Notes: a model not told the origin generated them from the sequence alone. Positions 41,377 through 49,641 are shown, counted from the stretch's first letter. The stretch is DNA of 64,000 nucleotides from JB111 sp049856295 (GCF_049856295.1 NZ_JBNDMZ010000009.1:124001-188000); one strand, 5' to 3'. Program-made: numbers and translations.

Positions 41377-42657
41377 ATGCGTTCCCAGGTCTCCGAGTAC
41401 CTCGACGAGATCGTCGCCGCGACAGCCACGGGCCCGGCACGCGGCGAACCGGCGACCTACATCCCCGAGCTCGCCCACGTCGACCCGACGCTGCTCGGCG
41501 TCGCCCTGACCACGACGGACGGCGTGACGTACGCGGCGGGCGACGCCGACACGATGCTCTCGATCCAGTCGATCTCGAAGCCGTTCGTCTACGCCCTCGC
41601 GATGCGCGACCGGGGCATCGCCGCCGTCGAGGAGAAGGTGGGCGTCGAGCCCTCCGGCGAGGCGTTCAACGAGATGACGCTCGAGGAGGTGTCCAAGCGC
41701 CCGTACAACCCGATGATCAACGCAGGTGCGCTGGCCACGCACGCGCTCGTCGGCGAGCCCGGCATCACCGACGAGGAACGGGACGAGCTGGTCCTCGCCG
41801 GGCTCTCCGCGTTCGCCGGGCGCCGCCTCGAGGTGGACGAGAAGGTGCACGGCTCCGAGATGGACACCGCGCACCGCAACTTCTCGATCGCCCACATGCT
41901 CTACGGCTACGACATCCTCACCATCGATGCCCACGCCGCCGTCCGCGGGTACACGCGCCAGTGCGCGATCCGTGCGAGCCCGCGCGACCTGTCCGTCATG
42001 GCCGCCACCCTCGCCAACGGCGGCACCAACCCGGTGACCGGTGAGCAGGTCGTCCCCGTCGACGTCGTGCGCCAGACCCTGTCCGTCATGCTCGCCTGCG
42101 GGATGTACGACGCCGCGGGCGACTGGATCACCGACGTCGGGATCCCGGCCAAGAGCGGGGTCGGGGGCGGGCTCATCGGCGCCCTGCCCGGGCAGCTCGG
42201 CGTCGCCTCCTTCTCCCCGCCGTTGGACGAGCACGGGTCGAGCGCCCGCGGCGTGGAGATCTTCGAGCGGCTCAGTCACGACTTCGGGCTGCACCTCATG
42301 AGCGTCCCGCCGCTGACGCGCTCGGTCATCCGGGACCGCGGCAGCGTCGATCTGATCGACGGGCGCTCCGCGACGAGCTACGTCCTCCAGGGCCCCCTGC
42401 GCTTCTCGAGCGTGGAGGCCGTGGTCCGCGTCGTGACGGACAACCCGCCGGAGCACCGGTCGGTCGTCGTCGACACCACGTCCGCGACGTCGGTCGACGC
42501 GACGGCGGCCCGGATGCTCGGTGACCTCGTCGCGCGGTTGCGGGCGGAGGGCTACGAGGCATGGCTCGTCGGCCTGCCCGGGATCATCGACCCCGACGAC
42601 GTCGCCGCGGACGTGAGCGTGGTCCCCTCGGTCGGCGAGATCGACCTGCGGTCCTGA
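41377..42657 (+). CDS. glsA: Glutaminase with C-terminal STAS domain
   Basis: 426 residues. Residues 1-310 are glutaminase A (serine-dependent beta-lactamase fold): catalytic S65 with K68 in SIQSISKPF, KRPYNPMINAGALA and GVGGGLIGALPGQLGVASFSP. The last 100 residues form a STAS domain (SVVVDTTSATSVDATAARML). It converts glutamine to glutamate and ammonia. Glutaminase-STAS fusions occur in actinobacteria; STAS may control oligomerisation or activity. The stop is 1 base before the end of the convergent SRPBCC gene. Confidence 0.92.
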   Translation: MRSQVSEYLDEIVAATATGPARGEPATYIPELAHVDPTLLGVALTTTDGVTYAAGDADTMLSIQSISKPFVYALAMRDRGIAAVEEKVGVEPSGEAFNEMTLEEVSKRPYNPMINAGALATHALVGEPGITDEERDELVLAGLSAFAGRRLEVDEKVHGSEMDTAHRNFSIAHMLYGYDILTIDAHAAVRGYTRQCAIRASPRDLSVMAATLANGGTNPVTGEQVVPVDVVRQTLSVMLACGMYDAAGDWITDVGIPAKSGVGGGLIGALPGQLGVASFSPPLDEHGSSARGVEIFERLSHDFGLHLMSVPPLTRSVIRDRGSVDLIDGRSATSYVLQGPLRFSSVEAVVRVVTDNPPEHRSVVVDTTSATSVDATAARMLGDLVARLRAEGYEAWLVGLPGIIDPDDVAADVSVVPSVGEIDLRS

Positions 42658-42658
42658 C

Positions 42659-43279
42659 CTACTCCTCGGACTCGCCGCGGTAGAACGCGGAGGATCGTGC
42701 GGCGGCTGCGGCGGCCGACCCAGGGTCGATCCCCGTCGCGAGATGCGCGGACTCCCAGGCGCGCGCCAGCTCCGCGACGAACCGCAGGCCGGCGGCCGAC
42801 GTGCTGAACTCGCCCATGGCCTCCGGCGTGGAGCGTGGGTCGCCCGCGAGGAACAGGGCCAGGGCGAGGAACGCGCCGTCCCAGCCGATCCCGGTCGCGG
42901 CCGGACCGAACTCGTCCCAGTGGTCGTCGGCGGGCACCGTGTGCCGCAGCGTCACCGTGGTGCCTCCGCCGGAAGGCACGATCGACACGCCGAGCCGGCT
43001 CGAGTCGCCCGCGTACTCCCAGGTGACCTCGAGCGCGCCGGGCTCCACGCACCGCTCGACCGTGCCCTCGGTCCCGCTGCCGGTCAGCCGGTAGCGGCCG
43101 CCCTCGCGCAGGTCGCCCTCGACGGGTTCGAGCCACGTCGCCAGGCGGGCCGGGTCGGTGAAGGCGGACCAGAGCTCGGCGGCCTTCGCGCCGAACGTCT
43201 GGGTGAGGACCACGGAGTGCTCGCCGTCCCCGGCCTCGACGACGCGTCCGACGGCCGCGATCTGCTGCGAGAGGTCCAC
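42659..43279 (-). CDS. SRPBCC/AHSA1-like protein
   Basis: 206 residues from GTG 43279 (a weak start choice). AHSA1-type domain: VVLTQTFGAKAAELWSAFTDPARLATWL, EGGRYRLTGSGTEGTVERC, GALEVTWEY, TVTLRHTVPADDHWDEFGPAATGIGWD. Usually found with ArsR-type or VOC partners; here it follows the VOC gene (55 bases) and AraC regulator on the same strand. Ligand unknown. Confidence 0.78.
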   Translation of the reverse strand: MDLSQQIAAVGRVVEAGDGEHSVVLTQTFGAKAAELWSAFTDPARLATWLEPVEGDLREGGRYRLTGSGTEGTVERCVEPGALEVTWEYAGDSSRLGVSIVPSGGGTTVTLRHTVPADDHWDEFGPAATGIGWDGAFLALALFLAGDPRSTPEAMGEFSTSAAGLRFVAELARAWESAHLATGIDPGSAAAAAARSSAFYRGESEE

Positions 43280-43334
43280 CCCGCCACGGTGCCAACCGGG
43301 CAGGGCGTCCGCAAGCCGACGGGCCGCCGCAACG

Positions 43335-43760
43335 TCACTCGGGAAGCGGGGCCCCGGGGTAGGTGCCGAACGTCCAGCTGTTGCCCTCGAGGTCGTCGAC
43401 GCCGAACTCGCGGCTCCCGTAGTCCGTGTCGTCGAGCGGACGCATGATCGTGGCGCCCTGGGCGGTGGCGCGCTCGTACAGCGCGTCGACGTCGGGGACG
43501 ACCACGTAGGCCGTCCCCGAGCCGGGCTCGCGCCCCCACGGCTTGTCGGCGTCGTACGTGCCGAGCATGATGCCGCCGGCGGTGCCGGGTCGGCGGAGCT
43601 CGGCGTGGTGGACGACGTCGCCGTCGTCGTAGGTCGCTGTCGACACGAAGCCGAGGGCGTCGACGAAGAAGTCGATGAGGGCCTTCGCGTCACGTGCCTG
43701 GAGCGTGGTCCAGACGGCCGGGTCGGTGGTGGTCGTGGTGGCCTGCTCGTTGTCGCTCAT
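43335..43760 (-). CDS. VOC-family protein
   Basis: 141 residues. VOC pattern: VWTTLQARDAKALIDFFVDALGF, HHAELRRPGTAGGIMLGTYD, TAYVVVPDVDALYERATAQGA and GSREFGVDDLEGNSWTFGTYPG; the last motif is the usual glyoxalase-like ending. Overlaps the 3' end of the AraC gene by 71 bases on the same strand, so translation is coupled. With the SRPBCC gene it forms an AraC-VOC-SRPBCC operon. Confidence 0.83.
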   Translation of the reverse strand: MSDNEQATTTTTDPAVWTTLQARDAKALIDFFVDALGFVSTATYDDGDVVHHAELRRPGTAGGIMLGTYDADKPWGREPGSGTAYVVVPDVDALYERATAQGATIMRPLDDTDYGSREFGVDDLEGNSWTFGTYPGAPLPE

Positions 43761-44616
43761 GGTCCGATGCTGCCGTTCCGCCGTGCCCGCCGGCTTGAAT
43801 GTTTCGGCGCTCCTCGTCGATCCAGGCCGTCGGCGGGATCCCCGCGTGGCGCGTGAACTCCCGGGTGAGGTGGGCCTGGTCGGCGTACCCGGTCTCGGCT
43901 GCCGCTCGGGCGAGGTCGGTGCCACCCTCACGGACCTGCGCGGAGATCGCAGCGACCACGCGCTCGAACCGCATGAGCCCGCCGACCGCCTTCGGGCCGG
44001 CACCGATCTCGCGCCGGAAGAGGGTCGAGAGGTGCCGCTCCGAGAGCCCGACCTCGCCCGCGAGCCGGCGCACCGGGATCCGCCCGCCCGTGCGCTGAAG
44101 CAGGTGCCACGCGTGGGCGAGCTCCGGCCGGACGGCCGCCCGATCGTCGTACCGGCGGGCCAGGGCGCCGACGAGGTGGGCGAAGACCTCCCGCCAGCCG
44201 TTCGCCTCCGCCGCCCGACCGGCGAGCTCGTCGCCCCACGCGCCCACGAGAGAGGTGCCGTCGAAGTCGGTGACGCTCAGCTCGGCCGCCGGCACGCCGA
44301 GGACGGAGCGGGCGGCAAGGGGGTGCAGGGCCAGCTGGACGCCCGCCTGGTCGCTGCGCTGGTCCACAAGGCTCGCGGTGCGGTGCAGCCCGCCGAGGAG
44401 GATCCGCGTCGGCCGGGTCGCGGCCAGCTCCTCGGACGAGGCGGCGGCGCGGACCCCGTCGTCGAGGGCGATGATGAAGGTGAGACCGGCGGACGGAAGT
44501 CCACGGTGCACGGTCTCGGGAGCACCGTGGGCGCGGTAGCCGACAGCGGTGACGGCGCCGGGCACGGACCGCGGCGGTGCGTGGACGAACTCCCAGACGG
44601 GTCGCTGACCGGTCAT
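43690..44616 (-). CDS. AraC-family regulator
   Basis: 308 residues. N-terminal sensing region (GLPSAGLTFIIALDDGVRA, LALHPLAARSVLGVPAAELS) and C-terminal AraC domain (IPVRRLAGEVGLSERHLSTLFRRE and LARAAAETGYADQAHLTREFTRHAGIPPTAW). The last 30 residues are encoded in DNA that overlaps the VOC start, an unusually long overlap (71 bases). Probably controls the VOC and SRPBCC genes downstream. Confidence 0.85.
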   Translation of the reverse strand: MTGQRPVWEFVHAPPRSVPGAVTAVGYRAHGAPETVHRGLPSAGLTFIIALDDGVRAAASSEELAATRPTRILLGGLHRTASLVDQRSDQAGVQLALHPLAARSVLGVPAAELSVTDFDGTSLVGAWGDELAGRAAEANGWREVFAHLVGALARRYDDRAAVRPELAHAWHLLQRTGGRIPVRRLAGEVGLSERHLSTLFRREIGAGPKAVGGLMRFERVVAAISAQVREGGTDLARAAAETGYADQAHLTREFTRHAGIPPTAWIDEERRNIQAGGHGGTAASDHERQRAGHHDHHRPGRLDHAPGT

Positions 44617-44640
44617 CGCCCCACGATAGGTCCGGTCCGC

Positions 44641-45027
44641 TCAGTCGCGCGGCGACGTCGTCGGAGGTGTGGCCGCCGCGACGATCGCCTCGGCGAGCGG
44701 GACGGTCCGCGCCGTGTAGTACGCCCATCGACCGGCCTGCGAGCGGTCGACGAGCCCGGCGGCGACGAGCCGGCCGAGATGGTGGGAGAGCGTCGACTGG
44801 CCCACCCCGAGCTGCTCCGGCATGTGGCACGAGCACACCCGCGCGCCCGGTGTCGCAGCGATGTGGGCGTAGAGGCGGGCGCGGACGGGATCGGCCAGCG
44901 CCTTCGCGACAGCGGCGACCTCCGCGGCGGTCGACTCCGTCATCGCCGGAGCGTCCGGGGCGCAGCACCCGTCCGCCGACGGCTCGCGGGAGACCGCCAC
45001 GAGGCCGAGGTCGGGGTGTGTCGTCAT
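44641..45027 (-). CDS. ArsR-family As(III)-type repressor
   Basis: 128 residues. Winged HTH: ALADPVRARLYAHIAATPGA, VCSCHMPEQLGVGQSTLSHHLGRLVAAGLV. Vicinal cysteines C21-C22 (ADGCCAPD) and C65/C67 (VCSC) match the arsenite sensor type known from Corynebacterium ArsR. Note that no arsenic-efflux gene adjoins it; instead the divergent gene encodes a Cys-rich 42-residue peptide. An inverted repeat lies between them. Confidence 0.87.
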   Translation of the reverse strand: MTTHPDLGLVAVSREPSADGCCAPDAPAMTESTAAEVAAVAKALADPVRARLYAHIAATPGARVCSCHMPEQLGVGQSTLSHHLGRLVAAGLVDRSQAGRWAYYTARTVPLAEAIVAAATPPTTSPRD

Positions 45028-45045
45028 GAGATCAGCATAGAACGG

Positions 45046-45061
45046 ATCGACAGGCATCGAT
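45046..45061. promoter_or_regulatory. Inverted repeat ATCGA-N6-TCGAT, probable ArsR operator
   Basis: ATCGACAGGCATCGAT lies in the 102-base divergent region, 19 bases upstream of the ArsR start, as is usual for self-regulated ArsR genes. Confidence 0.6.
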
Positions 45062-45129
45062 ATGGGGGTAGGGTCGACACCGACGGCCGTCGATCCCCGG
45101 CGGCCCGACGCGACGAGAGGGGAGTGCCC

Positions 45130-45258
45130 ATGAGCACGCACGCGACCGAGGACACCGCCCGCGCCACCGGCTCGGACACCGCCACGACCTTCCGGCTCAC
45201 CGACGTCTCCGCCACCGGCGGCGGCTGCTGCGGTGGCCAGGGCTGCGGCTGCTACTGA
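45130..45258 (+). CDS. Cysteine/glycine-rich 42-residue peptide
   Basis: ATG 45130 follows AGGGGAG. The first 29 residues are Thr/Ala-rich; the C-terminus is GGGCCGGQGCGCY, with four cysteines in 13 residues. No known family. Paired divergently with an arsenite-type ArsR and followed by a strong terminator, it may be a small thiol metal or metalloid chelator. A natural-product precursor is also conceivable, but no maturation gene is near. Confidence 0.6.
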   Translation: MSTHATEDTARATGSDTATTFRLTDVSATGGGCCGGQGCGCY

Positions 45259-45297
45259 CCGCACCACCCCGGTCACCGACCGGGAACGGCACGAAAC

Positions 45298-45335
45298 GAG
45301 GGGCCGGGTCCGCCACGCTGCGGACCCGGCCCCTC
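45298..45335. terminator. Bidirectional terminator between peptide and ATP-grasp genes
   Basis: A perfect 16-bp stem (45298-45313 with 45320-45335) and six-base loop lie 39 bases after the peptide stop and 16 bases before the end of the convergent ATP-grasp gene. Confidence 0.8.
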
Positions 45336-45351
45336 CGTCACACCGGCGGCG

Positions 45352-46269
45352 TCACCAGAAGGCGCGCACCGCGATCGCGTCCGCGAACGCCTCGAGGCCG
45401 TCGTCCACGGCGCCGAGGTACAGCGAGCCGTCGATGAGCGAGATCTCCATGACGTAGAAGCCGCCCTTGCCGTCGCGCACGAGGTCGACACGGCAGAACA
45501 GCAGCTGCTCGTCGCGGCCGAGCCGGTCCTTGATGTAGCCATGGATGGACTTGCGGATCTGCTCGCCCCAGCGCCACTCCTCCTCCGAGGCCTCCCGGGA
45601 GGAGACGACCTCCTCGTGGACGTCGTCGACCGAACGGAATGAGGGGTGGAGCATCGGCTCCTTGACGACCATGTGCTCGGAGAGGCCGTTGAAGTAGATG
45701 AGCGAGATCTCGCCCTCGCGGTCGATCTGGTCGAGGTAGCGCTGGACCATGACGGTGCGCCCCTTCTTCAGCTGACGCTCGGCGTGGAGGATCGCCTCCT
45801 GGCGCGAGGCCGCGTCCGTCGAGGTGTACCGCCCCGTGCCGCGCCCGCCCGAGGACACCGCGGGCTTGACGACGAAGTCGCCGAAGGCCGGCATGCGCGT
45901 GTGGATCTGGTGCTTGTTGTAGCCGTGGTCGGGCTCGAGCCAGACGGTGGGGATGATCGGCATGCCGCGCTTCTCGAGCTCGAGCAGATAGTGCTTGTCG
46001 GTGTTCCACTCCATGACGTCGGGGTGGTTGAGCACCCGGCGCAACGAGTTCGTCCACGTGCGGAACTGGTCGAGCTTCTGGGCGTAGTCGCGCACGCCAC
46101 GGACCACCACGAGCCCCGCGTCCTGCCAGTCGACGGTGGGGTCGTCCCACACCTTCACGCGCACGTCGATGCCGCGGGCACGCAGCGCGTCGGGCAGTCC
46201 TCGCTCGTCGTCGCTCAGCTCCGGCGCTCCGGACCACGTGGCAAGGGTGACTACAGGCGTCGTCGACAT
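45352..46269 (-). CDS. ATP-grasp-fold protein
   Basis: 305 residues. N-terminal pre-ATP domain (VVTLATWSGAPELSDDERGL, ALRARGIDVRVKVWDDPTVDW), then ATP-grasp: DFVVKPAVSSGGRGTGRY (grasp loop), RTVMVQRYLDQIDREGEISLIYF, and the metal-binding YVMEISLIDGSLYL. Such enzymes ligate a carboxylate to an amine or thiol (glutathione synthase or RimK-like). The substrate is unknown. A dispersed repeat copy abuts the start codon, leaving no clear Shine-Dalgarno. Confidence 0.8.
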   Translation of the reverse strand: MSTTPVVTLATWSGAPELSDDERGLPDALRARGIDVRVKVWDDPTVDWQDAGLVVVRGVRDYAQKLDQFRTWTNSLRRVLNHPDVMEWNTDKHYLLELEKRGMPIIPTVWLEPDHGYNKHQIHTRMPAFGDFVVKPAVSSGGRGTGRYTSTDAASRQEAILHAERQLKKGRTVMVQRYLDQIDREGEISLIYFNGLSEHMVVKEPMLHPSFRSVDDVHEEVVSSREASEEEWRWGEQIRKSIHGYIKDRLGRDEQLLFCRVDLVRDGKGGFYVMEISLIDGSLYLGAVDDGLEAFADAIAVRAFW

Positions 46270-46284
46270 GAACCGCAATCTACC
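46270..46284 (+). repeat. Partial dispersed repeat copy abutting ATP-grasp start
   Basis: GAACCGCAATCTACC directly adjoins the ATG (46267-46269) of the minus-strand ATP-grasp gene, in the place where its ribosome binding site should be. Confidence 0.6.
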
Positions 46285-46473
46285 TGCGACACCGCACCGG
46301 GGCTGCCCGACGCCACCGGGAGCCGCGGCGGGCCCGTCCGTGCCGTGGCTCACGACGCCCTGGTCAGCATGTGAGACAGCCCGATGCGGCCCCGTCCGGC
46401 GCGGCGGCGCGATGCAGAGTGCTCCTCGTTCTCCCGGGCACCCCCCGGCCTCTCCGCACGAACAGGGATCACC

Positions 46474-47382
46474 ATGACCACTCGTCGCACCCGCCGCGCA
46501 GGCACGCTCCTCGCGCTCGCCGCCGCCCTCCCCCTCGCCCTCGCCGCCTGCTCGTCCGACGAGCCGGCCGACGGTGAGGAGCGCGGCGCCTCGGCCGACT
46601 CCCCCATCCGCATCGGCGTGGTCGGCGCGGCCGACCCGCAGTGGGACATCTTCACCGAGCTCGCCGAGGAGGAGGGGATCTACATCCAGATCGGGGACTT
46701 CTCCGAGTACACGCAGCCGAACCCCGCGCTCGCGGACGGCGACCTCGAGCTCAACCAGTTCCAGCACCTGCTCTACCTCGCGCAGCACAACGCCGACACC
46801 GGTGACGACCTCACCCCGATCGGGGCCACCGCCGTCTACCCGCTGGGCGTGTACTCGACCGAGTTCACCGACGTCGAGTCGATCCCGGACGGCTCCGAGA
46901 TCGCCATCCCGAACGACGTGACCAACCAGGCGCGCGCCCTGTTCGTCCTCGAGGAGGCCGGACTCGTTACGCTCAACGAGGACGCCGGCGTGGTGCCCGA
47001 CCCCACGGATGTCGACGAGGGCGCCTCGCGCGTGACCGTCGCCCCGATGGACGCCACCCAGACCGTCGTTGCGCTTGACTCCGTCGCCGCGTCGGTCGTC
47101 AACAACGACTTCGTCGCCGACGCCGGACTCACGCCCGCCGACGCGATCTTCGAGGACTCCGCCGAGTCCGAGGGTGCGCGCCCGTACATCAACGTCTTCG
47201 CCGCCCCCGCCGACCAGGCGGACAACGAGACCTACGCCCGCCTCGTCGAGATCTTCCACGAGCAGGAGGTCGTCGACGCGCTCCAGGAGGCCTCGGGCGG
47301 CACCGCCTCGATCGCGGACCAGGACCCGGCCGAGCTGCAGGAGATCCTCGCCGAGGTCGAGGCCTCCCTCGCCGAGGGCTGA
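46474..47382 (+). CDS. metQ: Methionine ABC importer, substrate-binding lipoprotein (MetQ/NlpA)
   Basis: 302 residues. Lipoprotein signal with lipobox LALAAC (lipidated C26), then an NlpA domain: IRIGVVGAADPQWDIF, LELNQFQHLLYLAQHN, ATAVYPLGVYSTEF, IAIPNDVTNQARALFVLEEAGL and AASVVNNDFVADAGL. It captures methionine outside the membrane. First gene of metQ-metN-metI. A hairpin pair separates it from metN, so its expression can be uncoupled from the rest. Confidence 0.92.
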   Translation: MTTRRTRRAGTLLALAAALPLALAACSSDEPADGEERGASADSPIRIGVVGAADPQWDIFTELAEEEGIYIQIGDFSEYTQPNPALADGDLELNQFQHLLYLAQHNADTGDDLTPIGATAVYPLGVYSTEFTDVESIPDGSEIAIPNDVTNQARALFVLEEAGLVTLNEDAGVVPDPTDVDEGASRVTVAPMDATQTVVALDSVAASVVNNDFVADAGLTPADAIFEDSAESEGARPYINVFAAPADQADNETYARLVEIFHEQEVVDALQEASGGTASIADQDPAELQEILAEVEASLAEG

Positions 47383-47412
47383 CCGGGACCGGACGACCGA
47401 CGAACCGTCACC

Positions 47413-47460
47413 GGCGGAGCGCGACCCCTCACGGTCGCGCTCCGCCGCCACCGTGAGGGG
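47413..47460 (+). promoter_or_regulatory. Mutually exclusive hairpins between metQ and metN
   Basis: Stem A is a perfect 14-bp pairing (47413-47426 with 47433-47446). Stem B is a perfect 11-bp pairing (47425-47435 with 47450-47460). They share bases 47425-47426 and 47433-47435, so only one can form. Stem B includes GAGGGG (47455-47460), the Shine-Dalgarno of metN (ATG 47469). Stem A would leave it open. Confidence 0.6.
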
Positions 47461-47468
47461 CACCCCGC

Positions 47469-48572
47469 ATGAGCACAGTCATCTCCTTCGACGGCGTGTC
47501 GAAGACCTACTCCGGCAAGGCCGGGGAGGTGCGCGCCGTACGCGACGTGAGCCTCGACGTCGAGGCGGGTGAGATCTTCGGCGTCATCGGCTGGTCCGGC
47601 GCCGGGAAGTCGACGCTCGTCCGCCTCGTCAACGGCCTCGAACCGGTCACGTCGGGCCGCGTCCGCGTGCTCGACCGGGAGATCTCCGGGCTCCGGGAGA
47701 GGCAGATCCGGCCGGTGCGCCCCGAGATCGGGATGATCTTCCAGCAGTTCAACCTCTTCAACAGCAAGTCCGTGGCCGAGAACATCGCCTACCCGCTGCG
47801 CCTCGCCGGCTGGTCGAAGGAGCGCCGCACCGCCCGCGTCAAGGAGCTGCTCGACTTCGTCGGCCTCGCCGACAAGGAGCGCGCCTACCCCGACCAGCTC
47901 TCGGGCGGCCAGAAGCAGCGCGTCGGCATCGCCCGCGCCCTCGCGCCGAGCCCGCGGATCCTGCTGGCCGACGAGTGCACGTCCGCGCTCGACCCCGAGA
48001 CCACGCGCGAGGTCCTCGCCCTGCTGCGGCGGATCAACGACGAGCTCGGCCTCACCATCGTCCTCATCACCCACGAGATGGACATCGTCAAGCACCTCTG
48101 CGACCGGGTGGCCGTGATGGAGCACGGCGAGATCGTCGAGACCGGCGCCGTCTACGACGTGTTCGCGGACCCGCAGCACGAGACGACGCGGCGCTTCGTC
48201 GCGACCTCGCTGCGCGACCAGCCCCGGACCGACACGCTGCGCGCCCTGCGCGAGACCCACCCGGGCGCGGTACTCACCACCGTGGCGGTGCGCGAGGAGC
48301 GTGGCTCGTCCGCCCTCATCGCGGAGACGCTCGGCGAGCACCCACAGGTGCGGGCGGCGCTCGTGTACGGCGGTATCACCGACGTCGGCAACCGCCCGCT
48401 CGGATCGCTCACGTTCGCGCTCACCGGGACCGACGCCGCGATCGAGGCGCTCGTCGGCGCCCTGTACGACGTCGCGGAGGTCACGATCCACGTCCCCGAG
48501 CCCGACGGCGAACCCCCCGCGCCTCCCGTGTCCGCACATGGACCGACCATCGACGAGGAGGCGCAGCGATGA
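47469..48572 (+). CDS. metN: Methionine ABC importer, ATP-binding protein
   Basis: 367 residues. ABC domain with Walker A GWSGAGKST (about 41-49), ABC signature LSGGQKQRVGIARAL, Walker B ILLADECTSALD and a His switch in ITHEMD. The C-terminal NIL domain (about 265-345: GAVLTTVAVREE, ALVYGGITDVGNRPLGSLTFALTG) binds methionine and inhibits transport. GAGGGG precedes ATG 47469. Overlaps metI by 4 bases (ATGA). Confidence 0.93.
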   Translation: MSTVISFDGVSKTYSGKAGEVRAVRDVSLDVEAGEIFGVIGWSGAGKSTLVRLVNGLEPVTSGRVRVLDREISGLRERQIRPVRPEIGMIFQQFNLFNSKSVAENIAYPLRLAGWSKERRTARVKELLDFVGLADKERAYPDQLSGGQKQRVGIARALAPSPRILLADECTSALDPETTREVLALLRRINDELGLTIVLITHEMDIVKHLCDRVAVMEHGEIVETGAVYDVFADPQHETTRRFVATSLRDQPRTDTLRALRETHPGAVLTTVAVREERGSSALIAETLGEHPQVRAALVYGGITDVGNRPLGSLTFALTGTDAAIEALVGALYDVAEVTIHVPEPDGEPPAPPVSAHGPTIDEEAQR

Positions 48573-49231
48573 AGTTCGACTGGGCGAACAACTGGGACGT
48601 CTTCCTCGAGGCCTTCCTCGTCACGCTGCAGATCGTCGGGACCACGCTGCTCATCGGCGGCGTCCTCGGGCTGATCCTCGGGACGCTGCTGTACGCCACC
48701 CGGCGCGGCGGCGTCCTCGCCAACAGGTGGGTCTTCGGGTTCCTCAACGTCCTGACCAACTTCGTGCGGCCGATCCCGTTCATCATCTTCCTCACCGTCA
48801 TGGGACCGGTGACGATCCAGATCGTCGGGTCGCGGATCGGGACCGAGGCGTTCATCGTCCCCGCCGCGGTCATGGCGTCCTTCGCGACCGGGCGCATCGT
48901 CGAGCAGAACCTCGTGGCGCTCGACCCCGGGCTCATCGAGGCGGCCCGCGCCATGGGCGCGTCGCCGTGGCGGATCATCCGCACGGTCGTCATCCCCGAG
49001 GCGCTGGGACCGCTCATCCTCGGGTACACGTTCATCTTCGTGGCGATCGTCGACATGTCCGCGCTCGCCGGGATGATCTCCGGCGGCGGGCTCGGCGCTT
49101 TCGCGCTCACGTACGGCTACCAGCGCTTCGACTGGATCCTCACGATCATCACCGTCATCGTGATCGTCATCCTCGTCCAGGGCGTGCAGTTCTTCGGCAA
49201 CTGGCTGGCGCGGAAGGTCATGCGGCGCTGA
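48569..49231 (+). CDS. metI: Methionine ABC importer, permease protein
   Basis: 220 residues with five hydrophobic segments (about 15-38, 55-75, 92-110, 150-172 and 192-212) and the ABC permease EAA motif GLIEAARAMGASPWRIIRTVVIPEAL. The TTL and RPIPFIIFL regions are typical of MetI. It forms the membrane channel with MetN. Starts by ATGA overlap with metN. Confidence 0.93.
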   Translation: MKFDWANNWDVFLEAFLVTLQIVGTTLLIGGVLGLILGTLLYATRRGGVLANRWVFGFLNVLTNFVRPIPFIIFLTVMGPVTIQIVGSRIGTEAFIVPAAVMASFATGRIVEQNLVALDPGLIEAARAMGASPWRIIRTVVIPEALGPLILGYTFIFVAIVDMSALAGMISGGGLGAFALTYGYQRFDWILTIITVIVIVILVQGVQFFGNWLARKVMRR

Positions 49232-49305
49232 ACCGTCCGGGCGATGGCTTGAACTCCCCGGGTGGAGCCCCTCCTGCGGCAGCTCTTCGGTGGCACGCTG
49301 TCGCC

Positions 49306-49641
49306 ATGACGACGACCACCGCCCTTGTCGGCCCCGCCACTGCGGGCTTCCCGGGCGCCTTTCCCGGGGGCGTGCCGTGGATGTTCTACGTGGTGCCTGC
49401 GCTGATGGTGCTGTCGATCGTCGTCAAGATCGTTCAGCGCGTCATGGCGCACCGCGAGGCGCAGCGGCGGCGGGAGCACGAGATCCGCATGCTCGAGCTG
49501 CGTCGCCGGCAGCCGACCGCGCCCGAAGTGACGGCGGTCCACGGTCCGACCGACGACGCCGGATCACCCTCCGGGTTCGGCGCGGGCCTCAGCCTCGAGG
49601 AACAGTACCTCCGCTCCCGTGCGAAGGGAGAGCAGCGATGA
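49306..49641 (+). CDS. Hypothetical single-span membrane protein
   Basis: 111 residues. An extracytoplasmic glycine/proline-rich start (about 1-25), one membrane helix (about 26-45, WMFYVVPALMVLSIVVKIV), then a charged helix (AHREAQRRREHEIRMLELRRR) and a disordered tail ending SLEEQYLRSR. Not recognised. Its stop overlaps the start of the next gene (ATGA), so the two are coupled. Confidence 0.65.
   Translation: MTTTTALVGPATAGFPGAFPGGVPWMFYVVPALMVLSIVVKIVQRVMAHREAQRRREHEIRMLELRRRQPTAPEVTAVHGPTDDAGSPSGFGAGLSLEEQYLRSRAKGEQR

Noticed and set aside
45130..45258. Cys-rich peptide as a ribosomal natural-product precursor
   Set aside because: No cyclase, dehydratase or radical-SAM gene is adjacent; the ArsR partner favours metal or metalloid binding. 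Kept only as an alternative.
46300..46473. SAM-type riboswitch upstream of metQ
   Set aside because: No conserved SAM-binding core or kink-turn could be seen; the notable structure is instead between metQ and metN.
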